A DNA stretch of 16,980 nucleotides from an uncultured Clostridium sp. (GTDB lineage: Bacteria > Bacillota > Clostridia > TANB77 > CAG-508), in assembly GCA_946498265.1 (NCBI GenBank), contig CAMMNR010000025.1, positions 1-16,980 on the forward strand, given 5' to 3'. How positions within the stretch are numbered: position 1 is the first letter of the stretch; every line of letters starts with the position of its first letter. The notes beneath the pieces are model-generated. The model ran no database searches and was not told the origin of the DNA. It saw nothing but the letters and a program-made list of their open reading frames with translations. The translations under genes and the position numbers were made by a program. Below, one piece after another: positions 8,667-16,336 of this stretch.

Positions 8667-9557
8667 ATGAAAAATAGAAAAGGAATAATTTTAGCAGGAG
8701 GTAGTGGAACAAGATTATATCCATTAACACTTGCAATATCAAAACAAATAATGCCAGTATATGATAAACCAATGATATATTATCCTTTATCAGTATTAAT
8801 GCAAGCTGGAATAAAAGATGTATTAATAATATCAACACCTAGAGATATAGTAACATTTAGAGAACTTTTAGGTGATGGAAAACAATGGGGAATGAATTTT
8901 GAATATAAAATTCAAGAAAAGCCAAATGGACTAGCAGAAGCTTTTATAATAGGAGAAGAATTTATAGGACAAGATAATGTTGCAATGATATTAGGAGATA
9001 ATATGTTTTATGGAGAGCATTTTGCAGAAAAAGTTATTGCAGCAAACAACAGAGAAGATGAAGCAACAATTTTTGGATATTATGTAAAAGACCCAAGAGC
9101 ATATGGAGTTGTAGAGATAGATAAAGAAGGTAAAGCAATATCAATAGAAGAAAAACCAGAAAATCCAAAATCAAATTATGCAGTTCCAGGGTTATATTTC
9201 TATACAAATGAAGTAATAGAAATAGCTAAAAATGTAGAGCCATCAGCAAGAGGGGAACTAGAAATAACAACAGTAAATGACGAATACATGAAACGCGGAA
9301 AACTGAAAGTTGAAAAATTAGGAAGAGGAATGACATGGTTTGATACAGGAACACATGATGCGTTACTAGAAACAGCAAGTTTTGTGCAAACAATAGAAAA
9401 AAGACAAGGATTACAAGTATGTTGCCCAGAAGAAATTGCATATAAAAATGGTTGGATAAATGCAGAACAGTTATTAGAATTAGCACAAAAATTCATGAAA
9501 ACAGATTATGGAAAATACTTAAAAGACTTAGCAGAGAATAAATTTGGAGAAGAGTAA
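8667..9557 (+). CDS. rfbA: Glucose-1-phosphate thymidylyltransferase
   Basis: First step of dTDP-rhamnose synthesis: glucose-1-phosphate plus dTTP gives dTDP-glucose. The 296-residue product fits the family length of about 290. It has the nucleotidyltransferase signature GGSGTRLYPLT (11-21), QIMPVYDKPMIYYPLSVLM (27-45), the metal-binding LGDNMFYG with D111, the sugar-binding EEKP segment, and the C-terminal WFDTGTHDALLEA-like motif. These place it with RfbA/RmlA rather than the UTP-glucose enzyme GalU. An ATG nine bases further upstream is in frame but lies inside the Shine-Dalgarno sequence, so I chose 8667. The palindrome at 8520-8621 separates it from rfbD; the two are probably still co-transcribed. 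Confidence 0.96.
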   Translation: MKNRKGIILAGGSGTRLYPLTLAISKQIMPVYDKPMIYYPLSVLMQAGIKDVLIISTPRDIVTFRELLGDGKQWGMNFEYKIQEKPNGLAEAFIIGEEFIGQDNVAMILGDNMFYGEHFAEKVIAANNREDEATIFGYYVKDPRAYGVVEIDKEGKAISIEEKPENPKSNYAVPGLYFYTNEVIEIAKNVEPSARGELEITTVNDEYMKRGKLKVEKLGRGMTWFDTGTHDALLETASFVQTIEKRQGLQVCCPEEIAYKNGWINAEQLLELAQKFMKTDYGKYLKDLAENKFGEE

Positions 9558-9650
9558 ATTTTAAGTAATAGAAAGATAAAAATTGGTAAAAATATACTAT
9601 ATATGTTAAAAGAAAAGAAATATTTTTACTAAATTGTATGCAATTTTATG

Positions 9651-9657
9651 AAAGGGG
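9651..9657 (+). promoter_or_regulatory. Ribosome site fixing the start of the M14 ChW gene
   Basis: AAAGGGG at 9651-9657 lies seven bases before the ATG at 9665. The in-frame ATG at 9638 lies upstream of this site and has none of its own. Confidence 0.75.
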
Positions 9658-9664
9658 ACTAAAT

Positions 9665-12600
9665 ATGTATAAAAGCAAAATTATTACTTGTATGTTACTA
9701 ATTATTTTAATAACATTAAGTTTTAAAATTAGTTATGCATCAGATGAAGAAAATATAACATCTAATACAATAAGTATACAATATCAATCACATGTGCAAT
9801 ATATAGGATGGCAATCAGCTAAAAAAGATGAAGAAATTTCAGGAACAACAGGTCAATCACTAAGAATAGAAGCAATGAAGATAAATACAACCAATTTGCC
9901 AGAAGGGGTAGAATTAAAATATCAAGCACATGTACAAAATATAGGTTGGCAATCTTGGAAAAATGAAGGAGAAGTAGCAGGAACAGAAGGCCAATCATTG
10001 GGTGTAGAAGCTATAAGAATAAAATTAGAAAATACAGATAAATACTCAGTACAATATAGAGTACATGTATCATATGCTGGATGGCAAGATTGGTGTGAAG
10101 ATGGAGAAATAGCAGGAACAGTTGGAAAAAATAAAAGGATAGAAGCAATACAAATTAGAATAGTAGAAAAACAAGTAAAAGGAACAATAAATATAAACAC
10201 AGACTTAGGGAAAACTGTATTTGATTCAGATGGAATAGAAATAAGTGGATGGAAATTGGCAAATATGTCAGATACAACTATAGAAACATTATTAAATGGT
10301 GAAAAAGTAAAAAGTGAGATAACATATAGTGAAGACAGTAATTTAGTAAGTAATACAAAAGGATATGGAATAGAAAGTAATAATGAAAAGCCAAAGTTCA
10401 ATATAAAAATAGATACAGCAAATTTAGCAACAAACACATATACTTTGGAATTAAGATTAGTAGATAGTCAGGGAAACGTTATAACAACAAAACAAAATAG
10501 TCTAAAATTAGACAAGGATACTCCAATAGTAAAATACCAATCACATATAGAATATATAGGATGGCAAGGAGAAAAAAATAATGGGGAAACATCTGGAACA
10601 ACTGGTGAATCAAAAAAAATAGAGGCAATAAAGATAGAAACAACAAATTTACCACAAGAAGTTAAACTGAAATACCAAGCACATGTACAATATTCAGGAT
10701 GGCAACCATGGAAAGATGATGGAGAAATAGCAGGAACAGAGGGACAATCTTTAAGACTAGAAGCTATAAGAATAAGTTTAGAAAATACAGACAACTATTC
10801 TGTACAATATAGAGTACATGTAGGATATTCTGGTTGGCAAGATTGGTGCGAAGATGGAGAAATAGCAGGAACTGTTGGAGAAAATAAAAGAATAGAAGCA
10901 ATAGAAATTAGAATAGTAGAAAAACAATTAAAAGGAAAAATAAATATAAGCACAGATTTGGCAAACACTACATTTGATTCAGACGGAATAGAATTTAGAG
11001 GATGGAAAATGGCAAATATTCCAAACACTAAAATAGAAACATATTTAAATAACGAAAAAATAGAAAGTAAAATAACATATAGTAAAGATGAAAATTTAGT
11101 AAAAAATGTAAAAGGATATGGAATAGAAAGCAATAATGAAGAACCAAGATTTAATATAAAAATAGATACAACAAACTTAGAAAAAAATAATTATAATTTA
11201 GAATTAAAATTAGTAGATAACAATAAAAACATAATAGCTACACAATCAAGCAATATAAAAGTTGATAAAAATACTTTAATGGTAAAATATCAGTCACATG
11301 TCCAATATGCAGGATGGCAGGATATAAAACAGAATGGAGAGACTTCAGGAACAACCAATGAATCAAAGAGATTAGAAGCAATAAAAATAGATGGTGTAAA
11401 TTTACCAAAAGGAGTGGAAATAAAATATCAAGCACATGTGCAATATATAGGTTGGCAGTCTTGGAAAAATGAAGGCGAAATAGCAGGTACAGAAGGTCAA
11501 GAACTAAGGTTAGAGGCCATAAGAATAAAATTAGAAAATACAGACAAATTTTCTATACAATACAGAGTGCATGTACAAGAAGTAGGTTGGCAAGATTGGA
11601 GTGAAGATGGAGAATATGCAGGAACTATTGGAGAAAATAAAAGAATAGAAGCAATACAAATCAGAATAGTCGAAAAAACATTTACAGAGAAAACAAAGTT
11701 AAGTATAGATACAGTTGGAAATATTTATAATGAAAGTGGCTCAATAAAAGGATGGGTAATGTCTAATGTACCAAATATAAATATAAAAGTTTTTTTTGAT
11801 GGAAATCAAATAGGTACAGCAACAAGAACTACAAGAACAGATGTATTAAATACTGTAAAAGGATATGGTGGAGATATAACAAATCCTCAACCCGGATTTT
11901 CCATAAATTTTGATTTTTCAAAACAATCTCTAGGCAGTCATACAATAAAAGTAGAAGTTTGGTCTGAAGATAATAGAAAATTAAAAGAAGGAATTACGAC
12001 AATAAATATTATAAATAGAATAGAATATGGAATTGGTTCATATGGAAATAGTGGTGCGACAATACATGGTGTTGCTGGTGGTAGTGCACTTAGATATTAT
12101 AAATATGGAAGTGGACCAAATGTATTTTTTGCAACATTTTGTGTACATGGATTTGAAGATTCATGGGCAGCAGACGGATTTATATTAACATGTATAGCAG
12201 ATAATTTCTATAATCAATTAGTAGCAAGTCAAGATAGAGGTATAGCTGACAAATGGACTATATACATTTTCCCAGAAGTTAATCCAGACGGAAGAAGAAT
12301 GGGATATACAAATAACGGACCAGGTAGACTTACTTTATATAGTCAAGTAGGAAGAGGACTTGATATAAATAGGTGTTGGCAAACAGGAAGTTCATATACA
12401 AGATATACCGATTCAAGAAACTATAATGGTACAGCAGGATTTCAAGCTTATGAAGCAGCAGCATTAAGAGACTTTATGCTATCACACAAATCTACTTCAG
12501 GACAAACAGTGGTTGTAGATTTACATGGATGGGAAAATCAATTAATAGGAAATGAACAAATTGCAAATTATTACAAAGCATATATCCCAACATGTTCTAC

Positions 12601-12775
12601 TAGAAATTATGGCGTATACGGAAATCAATATATAGTATCTTGGGCAAGACAAAATTTAGGAGCAAAAGCAACTTTAGTAGAATTTCCAAAAGCAAATAGC
12701 CCAGCACAAGTAGATAGTATGGGACTATCTAGCAAGTATATAAATGCAACATTACAAATGCTAAGAGAGGTATAG
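9665..12775 (+). CDS. ChW-repeat surface protein with C-terminal M14 zinc carboxypeptidase domain
   Basis: Likely a secreted metallopeptidase acting on peptidoglycan stem peptides or another surface peptide. The 1036 residues comprise a signal peptide (1-25, ending SYA), no Asn/Glu-rich linker, nine ChW repeats in three triplets (first repeats at 38, 289, 540), an Ig-like domain after every triplet (about 171-282, 422-535, 673-783), then an M14 domain (about 785-1036). M14 residues are all visible: zinc ligands H828 and E831 in HGFE, the third ligand H954 in DLHGW, substrate-binding N902-R903 in LDINR, the VNPDGR motif, and the catalytic E1006 in TLVEFP. Its repeats differ from those of the two upstream proteins (third repeats carry WCEDGE), so it is an older paralogue. 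The gene lies between rfbA and rfbC and is followed four bases later by a membrane-protein gene. Substrate is inferred from context only. Confidence 0.92.
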   Translation: MYKSKIITCMLLIILITLSFKISYASDEENITSNTISIQYQSHVQYIGWQSAKKDEEISGTTGQSLRIEAMKINTTNLPEGVELKYQAHVQNIGWQSWKNEGEVAGTEGQSLGVEAIRIKLENTDKYSVQYRVHVSYAGWQDWCEDGEIAGTVGKNKRIEAIQIRIVEKQVKGTININTDLGKTVFDSDGIEISGWKLANMSDTTIETLLNGEKVKSEITYSEDSNLVSNTKGYGIESNNEKPKFNIKIDTANLATNTYTLELRLVDSQGNVITTKQNSLKLDKDTPIVKYQSHIEYIGWQGEKNNGETSGTTGESKKIEAIKIETTNLPQEVKLKYQAHVQYSGWQPWKDDGEIAGTEGQSLRLEAIRISLENTDNYSVQYRVHVGYSGWQDWCEDGEIAGTVGENKRIEAIEIRIVEKQLKGKINISTDLANTTFDSDGIEFRGWKMANIPNTKIETYLNNEKIESKITYSKDENLVKNVKGYGIESNNEEPRFNIKIDTTNLEKNNYNLELKLVDNNKNIIATQSSNIKVDKNTLMVKYQSHVQYAGWQDIKQNGETSGTTNESKRLEAIKIDGVNLPKGVEIKYQAHVQYIGWQSWKNEGEIAGTEGQELRLEAIRIKLENTDKFSIQYRVHVQEVGWQDWSEDGEYAGTIGENKRIEAIQIRIVEKTFTEKTKLSIDTVGNIYNESGSIKGWVMSNVPNINIKVFFDGNQIGTATRTTRTDVLNTVKGYGGDITNPQPGFSINFDFSKQSLGSHTIKVEVWSEDNRKLKEGITTINIINRIEYGIGSYGNSGATIHGVAGGSALRYYKYGSGPNVFFATFCVHGFEDSWAADGFILTCIADNFYNQLVASQDRGIADKWTIYIFPEVNPDGRRMGYTNNGPGRLTLYSQVGRGLDINRCWQTGSSYTRYTDSRNYNGTAGFQAYEAAALRDFMLSHKSTSGQTVVVDLHGWENQLIGNEQIANYYKAYIPTCSTRNYGVYGNQYIVSWARQNLGAKATLVEFPKANSPAQVDSMGLSSKYINATLQMLREV
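9776..11676 (+). repeat. Nine ChW repeats in three triplet-plus-Ig blocks (M14 protein)
   Basis: Three blocks begin at residues 38, 289 and 540, each of three ChW repeats followed by an Ig-like domain. First repeats read (V/I)xYQSH, second ones (L/I)KYQAHVQ, third ones (V/I)QYRVHV. This is the most regular of the three arrays and shows most clearly that the triplet is the unit of duplication. Confidence 0.92.
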
Positions 12776-12779
12776 CAAT

Positions 12780-13553
12780 ATGAATAAAAAGAAAAAAACT
12801 ATAAGTATATGTATAATAGTATTAATAATATTAGTAATAGGATTATTTTTTATAATAAAAAATTGGAACAACCAAAAAGAACAGTCAAAAGAAAGTAACA
12901 ATAATCAAGAAGAGTCATTCGAGGAGTTCAAAAATAAATCAATAATGTATGATGAACAAGCAGATTTAGAAGAATTGAAAAAAGAATATAATATAACAGG
13001 TCCAAATGAAATTTATGAAATACAAACTGAATATGATGGAAGAAAGGCTGTAGTAGTAAAACCAGAAATTAATTATAAAACAGCATTTGAAGGAATCATA
13101 AAAGAATCAGTTCTAGATTTTTCGGAAATAGATAGTTACTTTGAAGAAAATTATCCTAAAGAAGATGGAATTTGGATAGATGAAAATAGCCGAGAAAGAA
13201 TAATAAATTATTTAAATAATACAGAATTATTAAATAATGAATATTCAATAAATGACGATGGATTTTTACAAATAAATAAAAATGAAAATGGCACTGAAAT
13301 GGATAAAGATATTGAAGAAGCAGTTAATTCAGATAAATTAAATGTGATTTCAATATCTGGAACCTGTTATATGGTAGACCCTGTTACAGGTGATATCGTA
13401 AGAAATCCATATGAAGACTTAAATAGTACTCAAACATATGAGTATTTTGAATATGAAGATGATAAAATCATCTTTGTAACTGAAAATATAAATAAAGAAT
13501 TAACAGAAGACGAAATTTTTGAAAGTATTATTAAATTAATTAACAATATGTAA
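12780..13553 (+). CDS. Membrane-anchored protein of unknown function
   Basis: I do not recognise a family. The 257-residue product starts with a Lys-rich stretch (3-6), then one hydrophobic helix (about 8-26), a Gln/Glu/Asn-rich linker (30-50) and an acidic domain of about 200 residues. With the positive residues on the N side, this looks like a single-pass protein with its C-terminal domain outside the cell. A tail segment contains GTCYMVDPVTGDIV (about residues 195-208), which suggests a small beta-rich fold. The ATG lies four bases after the stop of the M14 ChW gene, and its ribosome site GAGAGG (12765-12770) lies inside that gene, so the two are probably translated together. A partner or regulator of the carboxypeptidase is a reasonable guess, with no direct support from motifs. 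Confidence 0.85.
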   Translation: MNKKKKTISICIIVLIILVIGLFFIIKNWNNQKEQSKESNNNQEESFEEFKNKSIMYDEQADLEELKKEYNITGPNEIYEIQTEYDGRKAVVVKPEINYKTAFEGIIKESVLDFSEIDSYFEENYPKEDGIWIDENSRERIINYLNNTELLNNEYSINDDGFLQINKNENGTEMDKDIEEAVNSDKLNVISISGTCYMVDPVTGDIVRNPYEDLNSTQTYEYFEYEDDKIIFVTENINKELTEDEIFESIIKLINNM

Positions 13554-13697
13554 AATGTCAGAAAACACAAACTCACTTGAATTTCAATATTAACAGGGAG
13601 TATTTAAATTATAAATTAAAGTATTTAATATTAAAAAATTATATAAAATTTATAATATTAATTTTAATAAAAATAAAAAGAAAGGAAGGCGCAAAAA

Positions 13698-14276
13698 ATG
13701 GGAAAATTCAAAAAAATAGAAACAACTATTGATGGTGTATATATAATAGAACCAACAGTATTTGGAGATAACAGAGGATATTTCATGGAAACATATGCAC
13801 AAAAAGATTTTGAAGAAATAGGTTTAAATTACAACTTTGTACAAGACAACCAATCAAAATCAAAAAAAGGAGTATTAAGAGGTTTACACTTCCAAAAAGA
13901 AAACACACAAGCAAAGCTTGTAAGATGTATAAAAGGTGAAGTATTTGACGTTGCAGTAGACTTAAGACCAGGAAGCAAAACATATGGAAAATGGGAAGGT
14001 GTAATACTAACAGAAGAAAATAAAAAAATGTTCATGATACCAAGAGGATTTGCACATGGATTTCTAGTATTATCAGACGAAGCAGAATTTGCATACAAAT
14101 GTGATGATGTATATAATCATGATGCAGAAGGTGGACTAAAATGGGATGACCCAGAAGTTGGAATAAAATGGCCAATGGAAGGATTAAAACCAGAAGAAAT
14201 ACTAACATCAGAAAAAGACGGAAAATGGCCAACACTAGCAGAACTAAAAAACACAGACTTATTCAAAAATTTATAA
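13698..14276 (+). CDS. rfbC: dTDP-4-dehydrorhamnose 3,5-epimerase
   Basis: Third step of dTDP-L-rhamnose synthesis: epimerises dTDP-4-keto-6-deoxyglucose at C3 and C5. The 192-residue cupin matches the family length. It shows GDNRGYF (23-29), QDNQSKSKKGVLRGLHFQ (49-66) with the catalytic His at H64, K73, the GEVFDVAVDLRPGS strand (80-93), IPRGFAHGF (114-122), and tyrosines Y133 and Y139 of the active-site region. The ribosome site AAAGGAAGG (13681-13689) supports the ATG. The 144-base gap upstream is extremely AT-rich. It includes a TATAAT at 13651-13656 that could be a -10, but no matching -35 stands out. The 32-bp inverted repeat begins four bases after the stop. Confidence 0.96.
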   Translation: MGKFKKIETTIDGVYIIEPTVFGDNRGYFMETYAQKDFEEIGLNYNFVQDNQSKSKKGVLRGLHFQKENTQAKLVRCIKGEVFDVAVDLRPGSKTYGKWEGVILTEENKKMFMIPRGFAHGFLVLSDEAEFAYKCDDVYNHDAEGGLKWDDPEVGIKWPMEGLKPEEILTSEKDGKWPTLAELKNTDLFKNL

Positions 14277-14280
14277 ATTA

Positions 14281-14377
14281 CCATTTTGGGGACGCGTCCA
14301 AAAAGGGAATTTATTTACTAAAATACAAATTAAATAAAAAATAGGAAATTCCCTTTTTGGACGCGTCCCCAAAATGG
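14281..14377. repeat. Perfect 32-bp inverted repeat, ~97 bp in all, MITE-like
   Basis: Bases 14281-14312 are the exact reverse complement of 14346-14377, around a 33-base AT-rich spacer. Each arm starts CCATTTTGGGG and holds its own 10-bp palindrome GGACGCGTCC (14290-14299 and 14359-14368). These GC-rich cores stand out sharply from the AT-rich surroundings. The element fills the gap between rfbC and the HD gene, and its right end runs to within 14 bases of the HD start. I see no clear target-site duplication and no open frame inside, so a miniature transposable element is possible but not shown. Confidence 0.9.
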
Positions 14378-14380
14378 AAA

Positions 14381-14387
14381 AAAGGAG
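14381..14387 (+). promoter_or_regulatory. Ribosome site fixing the HD gene start
   Basis: AAAGGAG at 14381-14387 lies four bases before the ATG at 14392. That is short but usable. The in-frame ATG at 14374 lies inside the right arm of the inverted repeat and has no such site upstream. Confidence 0.65.
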
Positions 14388-14391
14388 AAAT

Positions 14392-15165
14392 ATGATTGAG
14401 ATAGTAAAGGCAAAAGAAGTTTTTAAACAATATATATCAAATTATGATACTAAAAATGGAAGAATTAATTTAAAAATTATACATACATATCATGTTGCTG
14501 AAAACTCAAAAATGATAGCAAAAAATATAGGTTTAAATCAAGAAGAACAAGATTTAGCTGAATTAATAGGCTTATTACATGATATAGGAAGATTTGAGCA
14601 AGTTAGGTTATATAATAGCTTTAATGATAAAGAAACTGTAGACCACGCAAGTAAAGGATTAGAAATTTTATATGCAGATAAACTTATCAGAAAATATATA
14701 AAAGATGATAAATATGATGCAATAATATACAAATCAATAGGAAATCACAATAAATTACATATTGAAAAAGGATTAACAGAACAAGAACTATTGCATACCA
14801 AAATTATAAGAGATGCTGATAATATTGATATATATAGAGGATTATTAGAACAAAAAATTGAAGACTTTGGAAAATTTGGAACTGAAGATATATCTAAAGA
14901 AGTGTTAACACCATATTTTTACGAAAGCTTTAGAGAAGAAAGGTTATTAGAATATGACAAAGCTAAAAATGATATGGATATAATGGTAGCAATAATTGCA
15001 CATATATTTGCATTGGAATTTGATGAAAGTCTGAGAATAATAAAAGAAAATGATTATATTAATAAATTTGTCAAAAGATTAAATTGTCAAGATAAATATA
15101 CAAAAGAAAAAATGAATGAAATAGCTAAAATGTCAAATGAATATATAAGTAAAAAATTAAAGTAA
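14392..15165 (+). CDS. HD-domain phosphohydrolase-like protein
   Basis: A 257-residue cytoplasmic protein of the HD superfamily of metal-dependent phosphohydrolases. The metal-site pattern is intact: H34 (THTYH-type helix, with H31 nearby), the H63-D64 doublet in LLHDIGRFEQ, H85 in VDHASKG, H119 in GNHNK, and D141 in IRDADNIDI. The substrate cannot be told from the sequence; nucleotides are common in the superfamily. It lies between rfbC and rfbB, preceded by the 32-bp inverted repeat, and 34 bases separate its stop from the rfbB start. It is therefore transcribed with the rhamnose genes but has no known role in that pathway. A longer reading from 14374 would start inside the inverted repeat and is less likely. 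Confidence 0.88.
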   Translation: MIEIVKAKEVFKQYISNYDTKNGRINLKIIHTYHVAENSKMIAKNIGLNQEEQDLAELIGLLHDIGRFEQVRLYNSFNDKETVDHASKGLEILYADKLIRKYIKDDKYDAIIYKSIGNHNKLHIEKGLTEQELLHTKIIRDADNIDIYRGLLEQKIEDFGKFGTEDISKEVLTPYFYESFREERLLEYDKAKNDMDIMVAIIAHIFALEFDESLRIIKENDYINKFVKRLNCQDKYTKEKMNEIAKMSNEYISKKLK

Positions 15166-15181
15166 AGGGACTAACCTTAAG

Positions 15182-15187
15182 AAAGGA
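15182..15187 (+). promoter_or_regulatory. Ribosome site fixing the rfbB start
   Basis: AAAGGA at 15182-15187 lies twelve bases before the ATG at 15200. It abuts an in-frame TTG at 15188, which leaves no room for initiation there. Confidence 0.65.
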
Positions 15188-15199
15188 TTGATAGAAAAA

Positions 15200-16168
15200 A
15201 TGAAAAACAATATTTTAGTAACAGGAGCAGCAGGTTTTATAGGAGCAAACTTTGCAGAATACTTTGTAAATAAACATCCAGACTACAATGTAATAGTTGT
15301 AGACAAATTAACATATGCAGGAAATTTAGCAAATTTAAAGAAAGTGCAAGATAAAATAACATTTATCCAAGCAGATATATGTGACTTTGAAAAAATGAAA
15401 GATATTTTTGATAAATATGATATAAATGGTGTAATTCACTTTGCAGCAGAATCACATGTAGATAATAGTATAAAAAATCCATTTGTATTTACACAAACAA
15501 ATGTAATAGGAACACACACATTATTAGAAACAGCTAAACAAAAATGGGGAGAAGGAAGTACTAATAAATTTGTACATATATCAACAGATGAGGTATATGG
15601 CTCACTAGGAGAAGAAGGATATTTTACAGAAACATCACCAATAAAACCAAGTAGCCCATATTCATCATCAAAAGCAAGTTCAGATTTAATTGCTCTTGCA
15701 TATAAAGAAACTTATAAAATGAACATAAATGTAACAAATTGTTCAAATAACTATGGACCATATCAACATAATGAAAAATTAATTCCGCATATGATTAAAT
15801 TAGCATTAAAAGACGAAAAACTACCAGTATATGGAACAGGAAAAAATATAAGAGACTGGTTATATGTAGAAGACCATTGTGAAGCAATAGATTTAGTATT
15901 TCATAATGGAAGAGCAGGAGAAAGATATAATATTGGTGGACACAATGAAAGAAGAAATATACAAATAGTAAAACTAATATTACAAAGATTAGGAAAATCA
16001 GAAGATTTAATCGAATATGTAGAAGATAGAAAAGGTCATGATTATAGATATGCGATAGATCCAACAAAAATAAAAAATGAATTAGGTTGGGAACCTAAAA
16101 CAACATTTGAAGAAGGAATTGTAAAAACTATTGACTGGTATTTAGCAAATCCAGAATGGTTAAATTAA
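15200..16168 (+). CDS. rfbB: dTDP-glucose 4,6-dehydratase
   Basis: Second step of dTDP-rhamnose synthesis: dTDP-glucose to dTDP-4-keto-6-deoxyglucose, using bound NAD+. The 322 residues fit the family. It has the Rossmann loop GAAGFIG (9-15), VVDKLTYAGNLANL (33-46) that sets this enzyme apart from UDP-sugar epimerases, the catalytic T129-D130-E131 in STDEVYG, the pair Y154/K158 in YSSSK, NNYGPYQ (183-189), and the RDWLYVEDH segment near the sugar-binding region. With rfbA, rfbC and rfbD, it completes the pathway in this window. It is the last + strand gene; a 25-bp inverted repeat follows in the gap before the convergent gtrA-like gene. Confidence 0.96.
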   Translation: MKNNILVTGAAGFIGANFAEYFVNKHPDYNVIVVDKLTYAGNLANLKKVQDKITFIQADICDFEKMKDIFDKYDINGVIHFAAESHVDNSIKNPFVFTQTNVIGTHTLLETAKQKWGEGSTNKFVHISTDEVYGSLGEEGYFTETSPIKPSSPYSSSKASSDLIALAYKETYKMNINVTNCSNNYGPYQHNEKLIPHMIKLALKDEKLPVYGTGKNIRDWLYVEDHCEAIDLVFHNGRAGERYNIGGHNERRNIQIVKLILQRLGKSEDLIEYVEDRKGHDYRYAIDPTKIKNELGWEPKTTFEEGIVKTIDWYLANPEWLN

Positions 16169-16204
16169 AAAAACAGGATAATTATATTTGAAGAAATTAG
16201 TGTA

Positions 16205-16303
16205 AAAGAGAAAATAATATTATAGATTTCATTAATTATTTTGCTAACATTAAAGAATAAGTAAATTCTAATTAATAAAAATCTATAATATTATTTTCTC
16301 TTT
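16205..16303. repeat. Perfect 25-bp inverted repeat in the convergent gap
   Basis: Bases 16205-16229 are the exact reverse complement of 16279-16303. Inside, ATTAATT (16231-16237) pairs with AATTAAT (16270-16276), and AGAAT (16254-16258) with ATTCT (16265-16269), giving a ~99-bp layered hairpin. It lies between the ends of rfbB and the - strand gtrA-like gene, so it may stop transcription from both sides, although no long T run follows either arm. It is far longer than an ordinary terminator. Confidence 0.85.
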
Positions 16304-16336
16304 ATTGTTAAATTAAAGAGTTAAAGTAATTAGTTT

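Noticed and set aside
9922..10437. 171-residue open frame on the - strand inside the M14 ChW gene
   Set aside because: It reappears in similar form opposite the other ChW blocks of the same gene (for example 10468-10794 and 10795-11133), as expected for the mirror image of protein repeats, not for a gene.
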